Shown: positions 1 to 7,542 of the stretch, one piece after another | Position numbering within the stretch: the first letter of the stretch is position 1 | Layout of the letters: every line of letters starts with the position of its first letter | Virus record (IMG/VR): IMGVR_UViG_3300029267_000359 | Coordinates: 1-21,451 of that record | Origin: a virus | DNA length: 21,451 nucleotides | Strand: one strand, 5' to 3' | The notes under the pieces: generated by a model | Seen by the model: the letters and a program-made list of their open reading frames with translations, nothing else | Databases searched by the model: none | Told to the model about the DNA's origin: nothing | Program-made: the position numbers and the translations under genes

Positions 1-49
1 TTCCCACTGCTAGCGTCTGGAAACAAGACAGAGTCCGTCCGTCCCTGAA

Positions 50-748
50 ATGTTATCAAAATCAGACAACCCGATCCTATCCGCCGCCGACCTGCCCGCG
101 CCGGCCGCCAGCAAGCAGAAGGCCGCCCGGCAACACGCCGCAATTCGCGACGACTTTCGCAGATCGCGCCGAATGAAATCTATTCGCGACGATCGCAAAC
201 TAATCAGAACGGCGCGGCGTGAACACAAGGCACACCTTCGCCAACTGCTCGACGTGTCGTTCGCCGCGGAGCATCTCGGCCACCTGCCTACACCGCAAGA
301 ATCGTTTCATTGTGTGATGGGTGGCAACTACACGGGATGGTCACTTGTGCCCGCCGTCTTGCAACTAGTCGCCGGCGACCATTTGCTCGAACTCAAGATC
401 GCGACCCTTGGATTCAACCGGCGGATCGCCCGCGACCTTCTGAAACTAATTGACGCCGGCCGCATTGAAAACGGGTCGCTGATTTGCTCGTCTTTCTATC
501 GTTCGCACGATCAAGACGTCTACGCGTGGATCGCCGCCGAACTTAGCGCGCGGGGGTTCGATGTTGCTTGCACCCGATGCCATGCAAAGGTTCTATTGAT
601 GCACACGTCGGCCGATCATTGGCTAGTTGTGGAAGGATCGGCGAACCTGCGTTCTTGTAACAATATCGAGCAATTCGCGCTTTTCAATGATCGCGAAGTC
701 TACCAATTCCACGCCGGATGGATGCAAGAGGTCCTGGCCGCCGCCTAA
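50..748 (+). CDS. Phospholipase D-like (HxK motif) phage protein
   Basis: The 232-residue protein has a basic, probably disordered N-terminus (about residues 20-65) followed by a PLD-fold-like domain. The supporting motif is H178-A-K180 followed by a hydrophobic strand and then GSANLRSCNN (residues 196-205), the arrangement of the H-K-N half-site of PLD-superfamily nucleases and lipases. Only one half-site is visible, so a working enzyme would have to dimerise, as single-motif PLD nucleases do. The usual Asp six residues after the Lys is not evident. The reading frame has a stop at 11-13, so the gene starts inside the window; ATG 50 has no clear Shine-Dalgarno, and ATG 173 is a possible later start. 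Its stop overlaps the next start (TAATG at 746-750), tying it to the terminase operon. PLD-like proteins do occur beside phage packaging genes; substrate (DNA or lipid) is unknown. Confidence 0.68.
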   Translation: MLSKSDNPILSAADLPAPAASKQKAARQHAAIRDDFRRSRRMKSIRDDRKLIRTARREHKAHLRQLLDVSFAAEHLGHLPTPQESFHCVMGGNYTGWSLVPAVLQLVAGDHLLELKIATLGFNRRIARDLLKLIDAGRIENGSLICSSFYRSHDQDVYAWIAAELSARGFDVACTRCHAKVLLMHTSADHWLVVEGSANLRSCNNIEQFALFNDREVYQFHAGWMQEVLAAA

Positions 749-1152
749 TGCCGCCGAAGAAACGAAAGACGAAAACCAAACGCAAGCCGCCGGTGAAACG
801 CAAGGCGACGCCGACGCCCGCACAGCTACACCAGGTCTACAAGTGGATTCTCGAAGGAAACGATACCGAAGACATCGCCGAGGCGATCGCCGAACACTGG
901 CCGGGCCTGGCCGTCGCCGCCGTCCTGCCCGCCGCACGCGACAAGCTGGTCGAGGCCGCGGAGGCCGACCCGGCGATCGTCGCCGGCTGGGCGATCGCGT
1001 CCGCCCGCGAACTATACCGCCGGATGGTCGCGATCGGCGACTATGTCGGCGCGCTGAAGGCCCTTAGAACCGTTGCCGACCTGGCCGCGAAATATGGGGA
1101 TATTCCAACCGAACCGGAAACAGCGGAGGAGGACGCCCGCGAAAAAACCTAG
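748..1152 (+). CDS. Putative terminase small subunit
   Basis: The 134-residue protein opens with a Lys/Arg-rich tail (first about 20 residues) and continues as a predicted all-helical protein. It contains a segment about residues 25-60 that could form a helix-turn-helix (YKWILEGNDTEDIAEAIAEH). Small terminase subunits bind the packaging start site through such a domain and recruit the large subunit. Assignment rests on size, basic and helical character, and its position directly before the large terminase gene, not on a recognisable signature. ATG 748 is chosen over an upstream ATG at 718 because it forms a TAATG overlap with the preceding stop and removes ten residues that only shadow the previous gene. 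Its 3' end overlaps the large terminase gene. Confidence 0.6.
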   Translation: MPPKKRKTKTKRKPPVKRKATPTPAQLHQVYKWILEGNDTEDIAEAIAEHWPGLAVAAVLPAARDKLVEAAEADPAIVAGWAIASARELYRRMVAIGDYVGALKALRTVADLAAKYGDIPTEPETAEEDAREKT

Positions 1153-3247
1153 TCGCCGCGCCGGCACCAAGAGCGAGCGCCGACGCGACGCCGAACGAAA
1201 ACGCAAGAGCCGACAGACAGAGCGGATCGTCTCGATCGTGGTCGACGCCGACGCGATCAAACGCCGCCGCCGGCTGGAACGCAATATATTCCGCTGGTTG
1301 CGATACTACTTTCCCGAAATCTTTACCCAACCCTTTACCGCACAGCAAAAAGAAATGGCCGCCGCGATCCTATCCGCCGCGAAATATGGGGGCGACCAGG
1401 CCATCGCCGCGCCGCGAGGCGAGGGCAAGACGACCATTGTCGAGTGTGTCGTTATCTATTGCGTATTGACCGGCGCCCTGGCCTTCCCCGTGATCTTTTC
1501 CGCGACCGGCCCCGACGCCGAACGTATCTTACGCAATATCAAGGGTCGAATCGACGGAACCGAAAGCGATCGACTCGCCGCCGATTACGCCGAGGTTTGC
1601 GGGCCCGCCGCCGCGCTTGAGGGGTTGCCGAACCGCGCGAACGGCCAGATCGCGACCGGCCGGATCGGCGACCAGGCGTTTGGGCCGACCCGTACCCGAA
1701 TTCGCTGGTCGGGCCGGGAGATCACCTTGCCGACGATCGACGCGCCCGAAAGCCGGGCCCGCGGTGCCCTGATTATGACCCGCGGTCTCGACGCCGCGGT
1801 CCGCGGCCTGCGCGTCGGCCGCCGTCGGCCCGACCTCGCCGTGATCGACGACCCGGAGACCCGCGAGATCGCCGAATCGGACGAGCGCCCGAACAAGCTG
1901 GCCCGCAAGATCGACCAGGACATCGCCGGCCTTGCCGGACCGCGCAAGCGATTGTCGCGCGTCATGCTCACCACGATCATGAATCGCCGATGTTTATCGT
2001 ACCGATTCACCGACCCCAAAGAAAAACCCTCTTGGAAGGGTCGGCGATTCCGCCTTCTAATCAAGCCGCCCGCCCGCGAGGATCTATGGGAAGAGTATAT
2101 CCAACTACGCCAGGACGGCCAGGTCGAGGGCGACGAATTCGGCCGCGCCGCGCACGCGTTCTACCTGGCGCACCGCCGGCAAATGGACCGCGGCGCCCGG
2201 GTCGGCAACCGCAACCGATTCACGCCCGACGTTCTGCCCGACGGGTCGACAATGCAAGTCTCGGCGCTGCAATTCTGCTACGACACAATCGCCGATATGG
2301 GGCGCGACGCCTTCGACGCCGAATACCAAAACGACCCGCCCGAAGAAGCCGGGCCGATCGAGTCGGGGATTACCGCCTACCGAATCCAGCGCCAGCTATC
2401 CGGCCACGATCGACGGATCGTACCGCCCGGCGCCACCGTGTTGACCCAAGGCGTCGACGTCCGCAAACTCGCCTTGCACTGGGTCGTTGCCGCCTGGCAA
2501 CCGGGCGCGACCGGCTTCGTCGTCGATTACGGCGTTACCGAGGTCCGCGGCACAATCCGCGGATCGGACGAGGGCGTCGAACACGCGATTCTTCGCGCGC
2601 TCGAAGAGCGCCGCGACGACCTGATCGAAAACCCATACACCACCCCCGACGGCGAGGTCGTCGAGGTCAAGACGAGCCTGGTCGACGCCGGATGGAAGAC
2701 GCCGGCGATCTATCACTTTTGCAAGGCCGCGGGCAAGCGCTTCCGGCCGGCGATGGGATTCGGGCGGTCCAATGGATGCGTTCAAGCCTCTTTCAACATG
2801 CCGGCGAAGGACAACGAGCGACGCCGGTCGGGTCATAACTGGTTCTTGTCCTATCGCGAGGCCGACCGGGTCTGGTTGGTCTGTTGCAACGCCGACTACT
2901 GGAAGGGCTGGATTCACTCGCGCTGGTTGACCGGCCCGGGCCACCCTGGATCGCTGCAACTGTTCGGCACGCCCGGCGGCGCCGATCGCATGAACGCCGA
3001 CGAGAAGGCCCATTTTAGCTTTGCCAAACACCTAACCGCCGAGGTCGAGGTCGAAGAGGTCGTCAAGGGGATTCTTACCCGCCGATGGAGCGCAAAAAGC
3101 GATACGAACCACTACTTCGACGCGTCCTACCTGGCCGCGGTCGCGGCGAACATGCACGGAATTAAGCTACTCGGCCGCGCGGCGAAGAAACCGAAACAAA
3201 AGATCAAAATGTCAGACCGGATCGCGCAACGCCGCGGCCGTCGATAA
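1094..3247 (+). CDS. terL: Terminase large subunit (lambda GpA-like)
   Basis: This is the ATP-driven DNA packaging motor and headful or cos nuclease. Numbering from ATG 1094 (717 residues), a very basic N-terminal extension (about 1-65) leads into the ATPase domain. Walker A is APRGEGKT at about 106-113 and Walker B is the DLAVIDD segment ending at about 253. The C-terminal nuclease domain shows acidic residues in GVDVRK (D455), SLVDAG (D531) and NHYFDA (D676), the three-acid pattern of RNase H-like terminase nucleases. GVDV and the terminal NHYFD block resemble the GpA family. The start is uncertain: ATG 1094 overlaps the small subunit gene by 59 bases and has no good ribosome site; TTG 1073 and GTG 1238 are in frame. 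The next gene starts 15 bases downstream. Confidence 0.9.
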   Translation: MGIFQPNRKQRRRTPAKKPSRRAGTKSERRRDAERKRKSRQTERIVSIVVDADAIKRRRRLERNIFRWLRYYFPEIFTQPFTAQQKEMAAAILSAAKYGGDQAIAAPRGEGKTTIVECVVIYCVLTGALAFPVIFSATGPDAERILRNIKGRIDGTESDRLAADYAEVCGPAAALEGLPNRANGQIATGRIGDQAFGPTRTRIRWSGREITLPTIDAPESRARGALIMTRGLDAAVRGLRVGRRRPDLAVIDDPETREIAESDERPNKLARKIDQDIAGLAGPRKRLSRVMLTTIMNRRCLSYRFTDPKEKPSWKGRRFRLLIKPPAREDLWEEYIQLRQDGQVEGDEFGRAAHAFYLAHRRQMDRGARVGNRNRFTPDVLPDGSTMQVSALQFCYDTIADMGRDAFDAEYQNDPPEEAGPIESGITAYRIQRQLSGHDRRIVPPGATVLTQGVDVRKLALHWVVAAWQPGATGFVVDYGVTEVRGTIRGSDEGVEHAILRALEERRDDLIENPYTTPDGEVVEVKTSLVDAGWKTPAIYHFCKAAGKRFRPAMGFGRSNGCVQASFNMPAKDNERRRSGHNWFLSYREADRVWLVCCNADYWKGWIHSRWLTGPGHPGSLQLFGTPGGADRMNADEKAHFSFAKHLTAEVEVEEVVKGILTRRWSAKSDTNHYFDASYLAAVAANMHGIKLLGRAAKKPKQKIKMSDRIAQRRGRR

Positions 3248-3262
3248 CAGGGAGTCGAGACC

Positions 3263-3781
3263 ATGCCAGAATCGCACGTAACGGTAATTAAGTATCACTC
3301 GCAACTGCGGATCAAGGAGTCGATCGAGGGCGTCGGGTCCGCCGAAAATGCCGAGGTCGATCACAAGGACTGGAACCTCGACCAAGAGGTTCTCAATTCC
3401 TCGAATACCGATCTGATCGACAGTTTCCGCCGCGGGGGTGGTGAATACACGATCGGGACCGGCGATACAACGATCGACCTAACCGCGTTGTCGGGAACGC
3501 AAAGCGACATCGACGCGACCGGCGACAAGGTCCAATATCTGCAACTAATCACCGACGACGAGAACGTCGCCGCCATAACGATCAAGCCGGGATCGTCAAA
3601 CCCTTATAACCTGTTTGGGTCGTCGAACGAAATCGACCTAGGCGCCGGGGTCGAGGTCCTGGCGAAATTCGCCGAGACCCTCGACGACGTCGCCGCCGGC
3701 GCGAAGACGATCGAGATCGCCGGGACCGCCGGCGACAAGATCAAAATACAGATCGTTACCGGACCCGCCGCGGGGACGTAG
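3263..3781 (+). CDS. Beta-rich presumed virion protein
   Basis: The 172-residue acidic protein has no catalytic motif. Its second half (about residues 95-172) alternates hydrophobic strands with Gly/Asp turns (ITIKPGSSNPYN, EIDLGAGVEVL, KTIEIAGTAGDKIKIQIV). This resembles beta-sandwich modules of phage virion decoration or tail-associated proteins, in which a residual-signal strand, an x-PG-x-SNP-like loop and a final GxAxxxxxxV strand recur. The start at ATG 3263 is supported by GGGAG eight bases upstream. It lies between the large terminase and the accessory cassette, so it may be either a head-module gene or the first gene of the insertion. I do not recognise a named family. Confidence 0.5.
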   Translation: MPESHVTVIKYHSQLRIKESIEGVGSAENAEVDHKDWNLDQEVLNSSNTDLIDSFRRGGGEYTIGTGDTTIDLTALSGTQSDIDATGDKVQYLQLITDDENVAAITIKPGSSNPYNLFGSSNEIDLGAGVEVLAKFAETLDDVAAGAKTIEIAGTAGDKIKIQIVTGPAAGT

Positions 3782-3792
3782 ACTGTTAGACC

Positions 3793-3897
3793 ATGAAACG
3801 CAAACGACGAGTCAAAGGGCACCGCCAGGCCGGGCGGAAGACCAACCGGTCGCGAAAGGCGTTACGAAAACGACGATTGCAGCGCGCCGCAAAATGA
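3793..3897 (+). CDS. 34-residue highly basic peptide
   Basis: The small reading frame starts at ATG 3793 and its TGA (3895-3897) overlaps the ATG of the next glycosyltransferase gene in an ATGA junction. It encodes 34 residues of which 18 are Lys or Arg, plus one His; there is no acidic residue, no Cys and no hydrophobic stretch. The composition suggests nucleic-acid or polyanion binding. The perfect start-stop coupling to the downstream gene, which has no ribosome site of its own, suggests that it is translated and acts at least as a leader that delivers ribosomes to the cassette. A chance reading frame in GC-rich DNA is the alternative. Confidence 0.5.
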   Translation: MKRKRRVKGHRQAGRKTNRSRKALRKRRLQRAAK

Positions 3898-4670
3898 AAC
3901 ACTCGATCTTGATTACCCACCGGAACCGACACGCGCACTTGCATCTTTGCTTGTGGTCGATCGAGCGGTCGGCCGCCTGTTGCCGCGTCGATCCCGCCGA
4001 GTGGGAGGTCGTCGTCGCCGACAACGGGTCGCGGCTTCCCCCGTTCGACGACTGTCGCGACAATGTCCGCCTGATCGTCGACCGGTCCGACATGCCGATC
4101 TTCTGCAAGCCGCGCCTTTGGAACGTCGCGATCGCCGCCGCCCGCGGCCGGGTCTTGACCTTCTTGGACGCCGACGCGATCGTCGGCCGCCGATGGATCG
4201 AGGGGATCGCCGCCTTCGACCACGATCCCGCCTTGATTCGGCTTTGCTACCGCGTCCGCTACTTGCCGAAAGACTACGCCGCCCGAATCCAACACGCCCG
4301 CCACCGCGGCCGCTTCGTCGACGGCCTGTTCGACCGCTACGCCGACTTCAATATGGCGTGGGAAGCCTACGGCCGCGCGACGACGAACCGCTTTGACCCG
4401 ACCCAGATCGACCGCGTGTTCGGCAACTCGCAATTCAGTGTTCGCCGCCGCGACCTGGCCGACCTGCGCCCCGACGAGGGATACGTCGGCCGCGGCTTCG
4501 AGGATATTGATTTTATCCGCCAGTTCGAGCGCCGCTACAGCGACCGTTACCGCGGTTTTCTCGACACGGACCCGGCCGCGGGCATGTTTCACCTTCAACA
4601 CGAAAAGGGCAAGGATTGGGCGGACCCCGCGAGTGTGCGGGCCAATCTGGAAAGGTTTCGCGCGACATGA
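3894..4670 (+). CDS. GT2-type glycosyltransferase with GalNAc-transferase-like C-terminal motif
   Basis: The 258-residue protein has the GT-A fold layout of family 2 glycosyltransferases: N-terminal strand HSILITHRNR, VVVADNGS (about 39-46), and the metal-binding DxD motif as LDADA (91-95). GRGFEDIDF (199-207) matches the G-x-G-x-ED-x-D-x acceptor-site motif seen in the galactosyl/GalNAc-transferase C-terminal domain. FHLQHEK (232-238) supplies the late His expected for metal coordination. No transmembrane segment is present, so it should be cytoplasmic. It would transfer a sugar from a nucleotide-sugar to a protein, lipid or glycan; donor and acceptor are not visible. It starts by ATGA overlap with the basic peptide and ends by ATGA overlap with the next gene. 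Confidence 0.82.
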   Translation: MKHSILITHRNRHAHLHLCLWSIERSAACCRVDPAEWEVVVADNGSRLPPFDDCRDNVRLIVDRSDMPIFCKPRLWNVAIAAARGRVLTFLDADAIVGRRWIEGIAAFDHDPALIRLCYRVRYLPKDYAARIQHARHRGRFVDGLFDRYADFNMAWEAYGRATTNRFDPTQIDRVFGNSQFSVRRRDLADLRPDEGYVGRGFEDIDFIRQFERRYSDRYRGFLDTDPAAGMFHLQHEKGKDWADPASVRANLERFRAT

Positions 4671-5020
4671 GCTACCTGGCTTGTTCGCACACCGCGCCGG
4701 TTACGCAAACCGCGTTCTGCGTCGCCACCATCACCGCCGGCGACGTGGTCGCAAGCGGTACGTTCGACGCTGGCGCGAGTGCCGCACATGGCGAAATCAG
4801 CGAGGAAATGCGCAGGGCGCTTTATTGCCTTCGGCCTTGCCCCGACGCGCAGGCCCTGGCCGAAATCGGCGAGGCACTAGCCAAGGTTTGCAATACCAGG
4901 CCGCGGCGACCGCCCCGCGCCGCCGTCTATACGCCGTATAAATTCCGCCGTTCCGCGCCCCGCAAGTGCGCCGCCGCAAAACGGATCGGCCGAAAGAAGA
5001 AACGGAGTAAGTTAGAATGA
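4667..5020 (+). CDS. Unknown Cys-containing protein with basic tail
   Basis: This 117-residue protein matches no family I recognise. The first about 40 residues are Ala/Thr/Val-rich, with C6 and C18. A central helix-like segment carries C54 and C58 (CLRPC) and C75. The last 40 residues are strongly basic, with C101 and a closing RKKKRSK block. The start at ATG 4667 is chosen because it forms an ATGA overlap with the upstream glycosyltransferase stop and has AAAGG upstream; the frame itself is open further up. Its stop overlaps the start of the sulfotransferase-like gene. Candidate roles are an accessory subunit, a nucleic-acid binder, or a substrate of the neighbouring enzymes; none is shown by sequence. 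Confidence 0.6.
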   Translation: MSYLACSHTAPVTQTAFCVATITAGDVVASGTFDAGASAAHGEISEEMRRALYCLRPCPDAQALAEIGEALAKVCNTRPRRPPRAAVYTPYKFRRSAPRKCAAAKRIGRKKKRSKLE

Positions 5021-5595
5021 GAATCTTTGTTACCGGAACCGGGCGATGCGGATCGGTTACGTTTTCCCGCGCTTGCCGCCATATCACGAACTACACCGTC
5101 GGCCACGAAACCCACACGAACAAGCGCGACGCCGGCCGGATGGTCGGCGATATTCTCAATCTCGACTACCCCGACGATCATATCGAAGTATCGCCGCAAC
5201 TCGCGATCCAAATCCCGCTATTGCGCGACCGCTACCCCCACGCGAAATGGGTTCACCTGATCCGCACCGATCGCGACGCCTGCGCCCGGTCGTTGCTGCA
5301 CCGGTCCGACATGCGGGCCTTCGCCCGCTACAACTTCCTAAGCGAGGGCGACGACGGCCAGGCCGTCGCCTATGCGATCTACGATACGATGCGGACCGTC
5401 GTCGACGCCTGCCTTGATCCCGACCGACTCACGATCGCGACCGCCCCGGGCCTGGTGATCCCGGCGATCGCGCTTCACCTGGAAACGATCAAGCGGGAAT
5501 GGCGCGGCTTTTGGGATTGGGCCGGCGCCGAGGGCGACTTCGACGCGAGCCTCGCCGAGTGGGATCGCCGCTACAACAAAGGAATCTACCAATGA
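5017..5595 (+). CDS. Sulfotransferase-like P-loop protein
   Basis: The 192-residue protein begins with a strand and phosphate-binding loop, VTGTGRCGSVTFSR (about 5-18), of the form used by sulfotransferases to bind the 5' phosphosulfate of PAPS. A second block, HLIRTDRDACARSL (80-93), fits the 3'-phosphate motif, with R83 and S92 in the expected spacing. Together these indicate a PAPS-dependent sulfotransferase fold, which moves sulfate onto a sugar or other hydroxyl. The protein is shorter than typical sulfotransferases (about 250-300 residues), so a lost function or different donor is possible. GGAG lies upstream of ATG 5017. It overlaps both neighbours by ATGA. No PAPS synthesis genes are present, so the host would supply the donor. 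Confidence 0.68.
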   Translation: MRIFVTGTGRCGSVTFSRACRHITNYTVGHETHTNKRDAGRMVGDILNLDYPDDHIEVSPQLAIQIPLLRDRYPHAKWVHLIRTDRDACARSLLHRSDMRAFARYNFLSEGDDGQAVAYAIYDTMRTVVDACLDPDRLTIATAPGLVIPAIALHLETIKREWRGFWDWAGAEGDFDASLAEWDRRYNKGIYQ

Positions 5596-6257
5596 TTCGA
5601 CCGTCGCCGGAAATCGACACCCGCGAGCAGTTCGCCCGACTCTGCAATCTCCGCGGCCTGAAAAACTTCGCCGTCGAGATCGGCGTCGAGCGCGCCGGGT
5701 TCGCCGTCCGATTCCTGCAAAAGTGGGCGGGTCATAAGCTGTGGTGTATCGACCCCTGGCGCGACGACCTCGAAGGATACCACGAGCCCGATCTAACCCG
5801 ATTCGATCGCGAGCCCGACTTCTTGATGACTTGCGCCGCGCTCGCGCGGTTCGACCGCCGGGTTACGATCAAGCGCACCACGTCCGAGGCCGCCGCGCCG
5901 CGGTATCCCGACGGCCTGTTCGATTTTATCTATCACGACGCAAACCACGCGTACCCGTTTATAAGCCGCGACCTGGCGGCCTGGTGGGACAAACTGCAAC
6001 CCGCCGGCATTTATGCCGGCCACGACTTCGACGAGGCGAACCACCCCGGCGTGGCCCGCGCGGTCCGCGAATTCGCCGCCGAGAAGGGGCTCGACGTCCT
6101 GTTGACCCATGAACCGCACTATCGGTCGTGGTATATCTACAAGACCCCGCCGCTACGCCTGTTCGAGTCGGCCGAAGAAACCCTCCGACAAATTGCCTTT
6201 TTAGAGCGACAAGCGAGTCGAGACGATGAGACTATCGATACTGATCCCGGCGCTTGA
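5592..6257 (+). CDS. Class I SAM-dependent methyltransferase (Methyltransf_24-like)
   Basis: The 221-residue protein has the class I methyltransferase sequence of motifs. Motif I is VEIGVERAGF (28-37), and an acidic residue ends strand 2 (CIDPW, D54). Motif IV-like DFIYHDANHAY is at 111-121, and a following strand carries AGHDF (142-146). The HDANHAY and GHD pattern is typical of the small Methyltransf_24/CmcI-like methyltransferases that modify sugars and secondary metabolites. No membrane segment is visible. ATG 5592 overlaps the preceding TGA and has AAAGGA upstream; a longer reading frame exists but would lie wholly over the previous gene. The 3' end overlaps the next gene by 32 bases. 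Confidence 0.82.
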   Translation: MIRPSPEIDTREQFARLCNLRGLKNFAVEIGVERAGFAVRFLQKWAGHKLWCIDPWRDDLEGYHEPDLTRFDREPDFLMTCAALARFDRRVTIKRTTSEAAAPRYPDGLFDFIYHDANHAYPFISRDLAAWWDKLQPAGIYAGHDFDEANHPGVARAVREFAAEKGLDVLLTHEPHYRSWYIYKTPPLRLFESAEETLRQIAFLERQASRDDETIDTDPGA

Positions 6258-6996
6258 GTCGCGCCGGTTCGCCGCCTTCCCCTTGATCGCCGATTTACGC
6301 GCACAAGCCCGCGCATTTTCCGACGTCGAGGTTCTCGTCGAAGAAGACAACGGCGAAAAACCGTCGGGCGCGAAGCGCAACGCCCTTATTCGCCGGTCGA
6401 CCGGCGACTATTTCTGCCAGGTTGACGACGACGACTTCGTCGCGCCGGACTATGTCGCCACGATCCGCGCCGCTTGCGACGGCGACGTCGACCTGGTCTC
6501 GTTCGACCTGTTGCGGATCGACGTCGAGCGCGGGAACTGCCGCACCCACTCGTTCGCCGTCGCGCACGCCGATAAGCAGACCCGATCCCGCGGACACTGG
6601 AAAATGACCGCGAACCACCTTTGCGCGTGGCGCCGCGACATCGGGACGAAGGTCGCGTTCCCCGACAATCTCGGCTACGCCGACGACTGTTTCTGGTACA
6701 GGCCCTTGATCGCGTCGGGCCTGGTCCGCGCCGAAACCCACCTAGACCGCATATTGTATTTCTATCTGTACGGCCACGCGGCGACCCGCAACCAATCCGC
6801 CGACTCGATCCGCCGCACGCGCGAATGGCAGGGCGGGGGGATCGAGTGTTTCCGACGGGGGTCCGAAATCTACATTGCTAACAAGCCGATCGAGCGGTCG
6901 CACGCCGAGGCCGCCGTCGAGTGCCGCAACCGGTTCGGCCAGGTCGTTACCCTCGACCGGTCGACCCTCGACCGATTCCTCGTTGTAAAGGTATAG
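6226..6996 (+). CDS. GT2 glycosyltransferase
   Basis: The 256-residue protein starts MRLSILIPAL and shows the diagnostic GT2 stretch: SGAKRNALIRRSTGDY at about 47-62, then the metal-binding QVDDDDFV (65-72). These are the nucleotide-binding strand, the KRN sugar-nucleotide contact and the DxD motif of GT-A enzymes. A later YADDCFWYRP block (near residue 150) supplies the usual ED-like catalytic acid region. It has no transmembrane segment. The first 32 bases overlap the upstream methyltransferase. This is the second glycosyltransferase of the cassette and is not an obvious duplicate of the first, so a different linkage or acceptor is likely. Confidence 0.85.
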   Translation: MRLSILIPALESRRFAAFPLIADLRAQARAFSDVEVLVEEDNGEKPSGAKRNALIRRSTGDYFCQVDDDDFVAPDYVATIRAACDGDVDLVSFDLLRIDVERGNCRTHSFAVAHADKQTRSRGHWKMTANHLCAWRRDIGTKVAFPDNLGYADDCFWYRPLIASGLVRAETHLDRILYFYLYGHAATRNQSADSIRRTREWQGGGIECFRRGSEIYIANKPIERSHAEAAVECRNRFGQVVTLDRSTLDRFLVVKV

Positions 6997-6999
6997 CCG

Positions 7000-7542
7000 A
7001 TGATAGAAGCCTGGTCGCACAGGGACTACCGCGGATTTACTCTCATGGCCCCCGACGAACGCGACGCCGTCGTCGCCGAATGGCGACGCGTCGGCGGCGC
7101 CGCGCTGGAGATCGGCACCTTCCAAGGCGTCGCCGCCGGCGTGTTCGCCGACGCAATGCCCGACAATCGCCTTGTGTGCCTCGACACCTTCGAGGCGAAT
7201 CACGATGCGATTGCGACCTGGCTTGCGAACCAGCGCCCGAACGCGACGCTGATCGTCGGCGACGCCGACACGCTCGAACGCTTGATGCCGCCGCGTCAAT
7301 TCCGCCTGATCCTCGTCGACGGGGGCCACGATTACGACGCTTGCCTGTGCGACGTCGACGTCGCCCTGCGCCACGCGCTCGACCGACCGGGGTCGATCCT
7401 GGTCCACGATTACACCTGCCAGTGTTTCGCCGGGATTCGCCGCGCCTGCCTCGAATTGTTGGGCGTCCCGACGACTATCGTCAACACACTGGCGATCTAC
7501 CGTTTACCCGCGATCGCTCCCGACGAAAAGGAAACGACATGA
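7000..7542 (+). CDS. Class I SAM-dependent methyltransferase, second copy type
   Basis: The 180-residue protein carries ALEIGTFQGV (35-44) as SAM-binding motif I, the strand-2 acid in CLDTF (D62), LILVDGGHDY (103-112) and ILVHDY (133-138). The DGGHDY plus HDY pair places it in the same small Methyltransf_24-like group as the methyltransferase at 5592, but the two differ in length and in most residues. It starts three bases after the GT2 stop with AAAGG upstream and ends in an ATGA overlap with the radical SAM gene. Likely an O- or N-methyltransferase acting on a sugar; the acceptor is not visible. Confidence 0.84.
   Translation: MIEAWSHRDYRGFTLMAPDERDAVVAEWRRVGGAALEIGTFQGVAAGVFADAMPDNRLVCLDTFEANHDAIATWLANQRPNATLIVGDADTLERLMPPRQFRLILVDGGHDYDACLCDVDVALRHALDRPGSILVHDYTCQCFAGIRRACLELLGVPTTIVNTLAIYRLPAIAPDEKETT

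Noticed and set aside
2396-3031. Long open frames on the minus strand and in other + frames throughout the window
   Set aside because: They lie fully over genes with clear motifs and arise from GC-rich codon bias; their products are Arg/Pro/Gly-rich without family text.
6003-6020. Perfect inverted repeat GCCGGCAT TT ATGCCGGC
   Set aside because: It is inside a methyltransferase coding region, has no T-tract and encodes the ordinary residues PAGIYAG; probably chance in GC-rich DNA.
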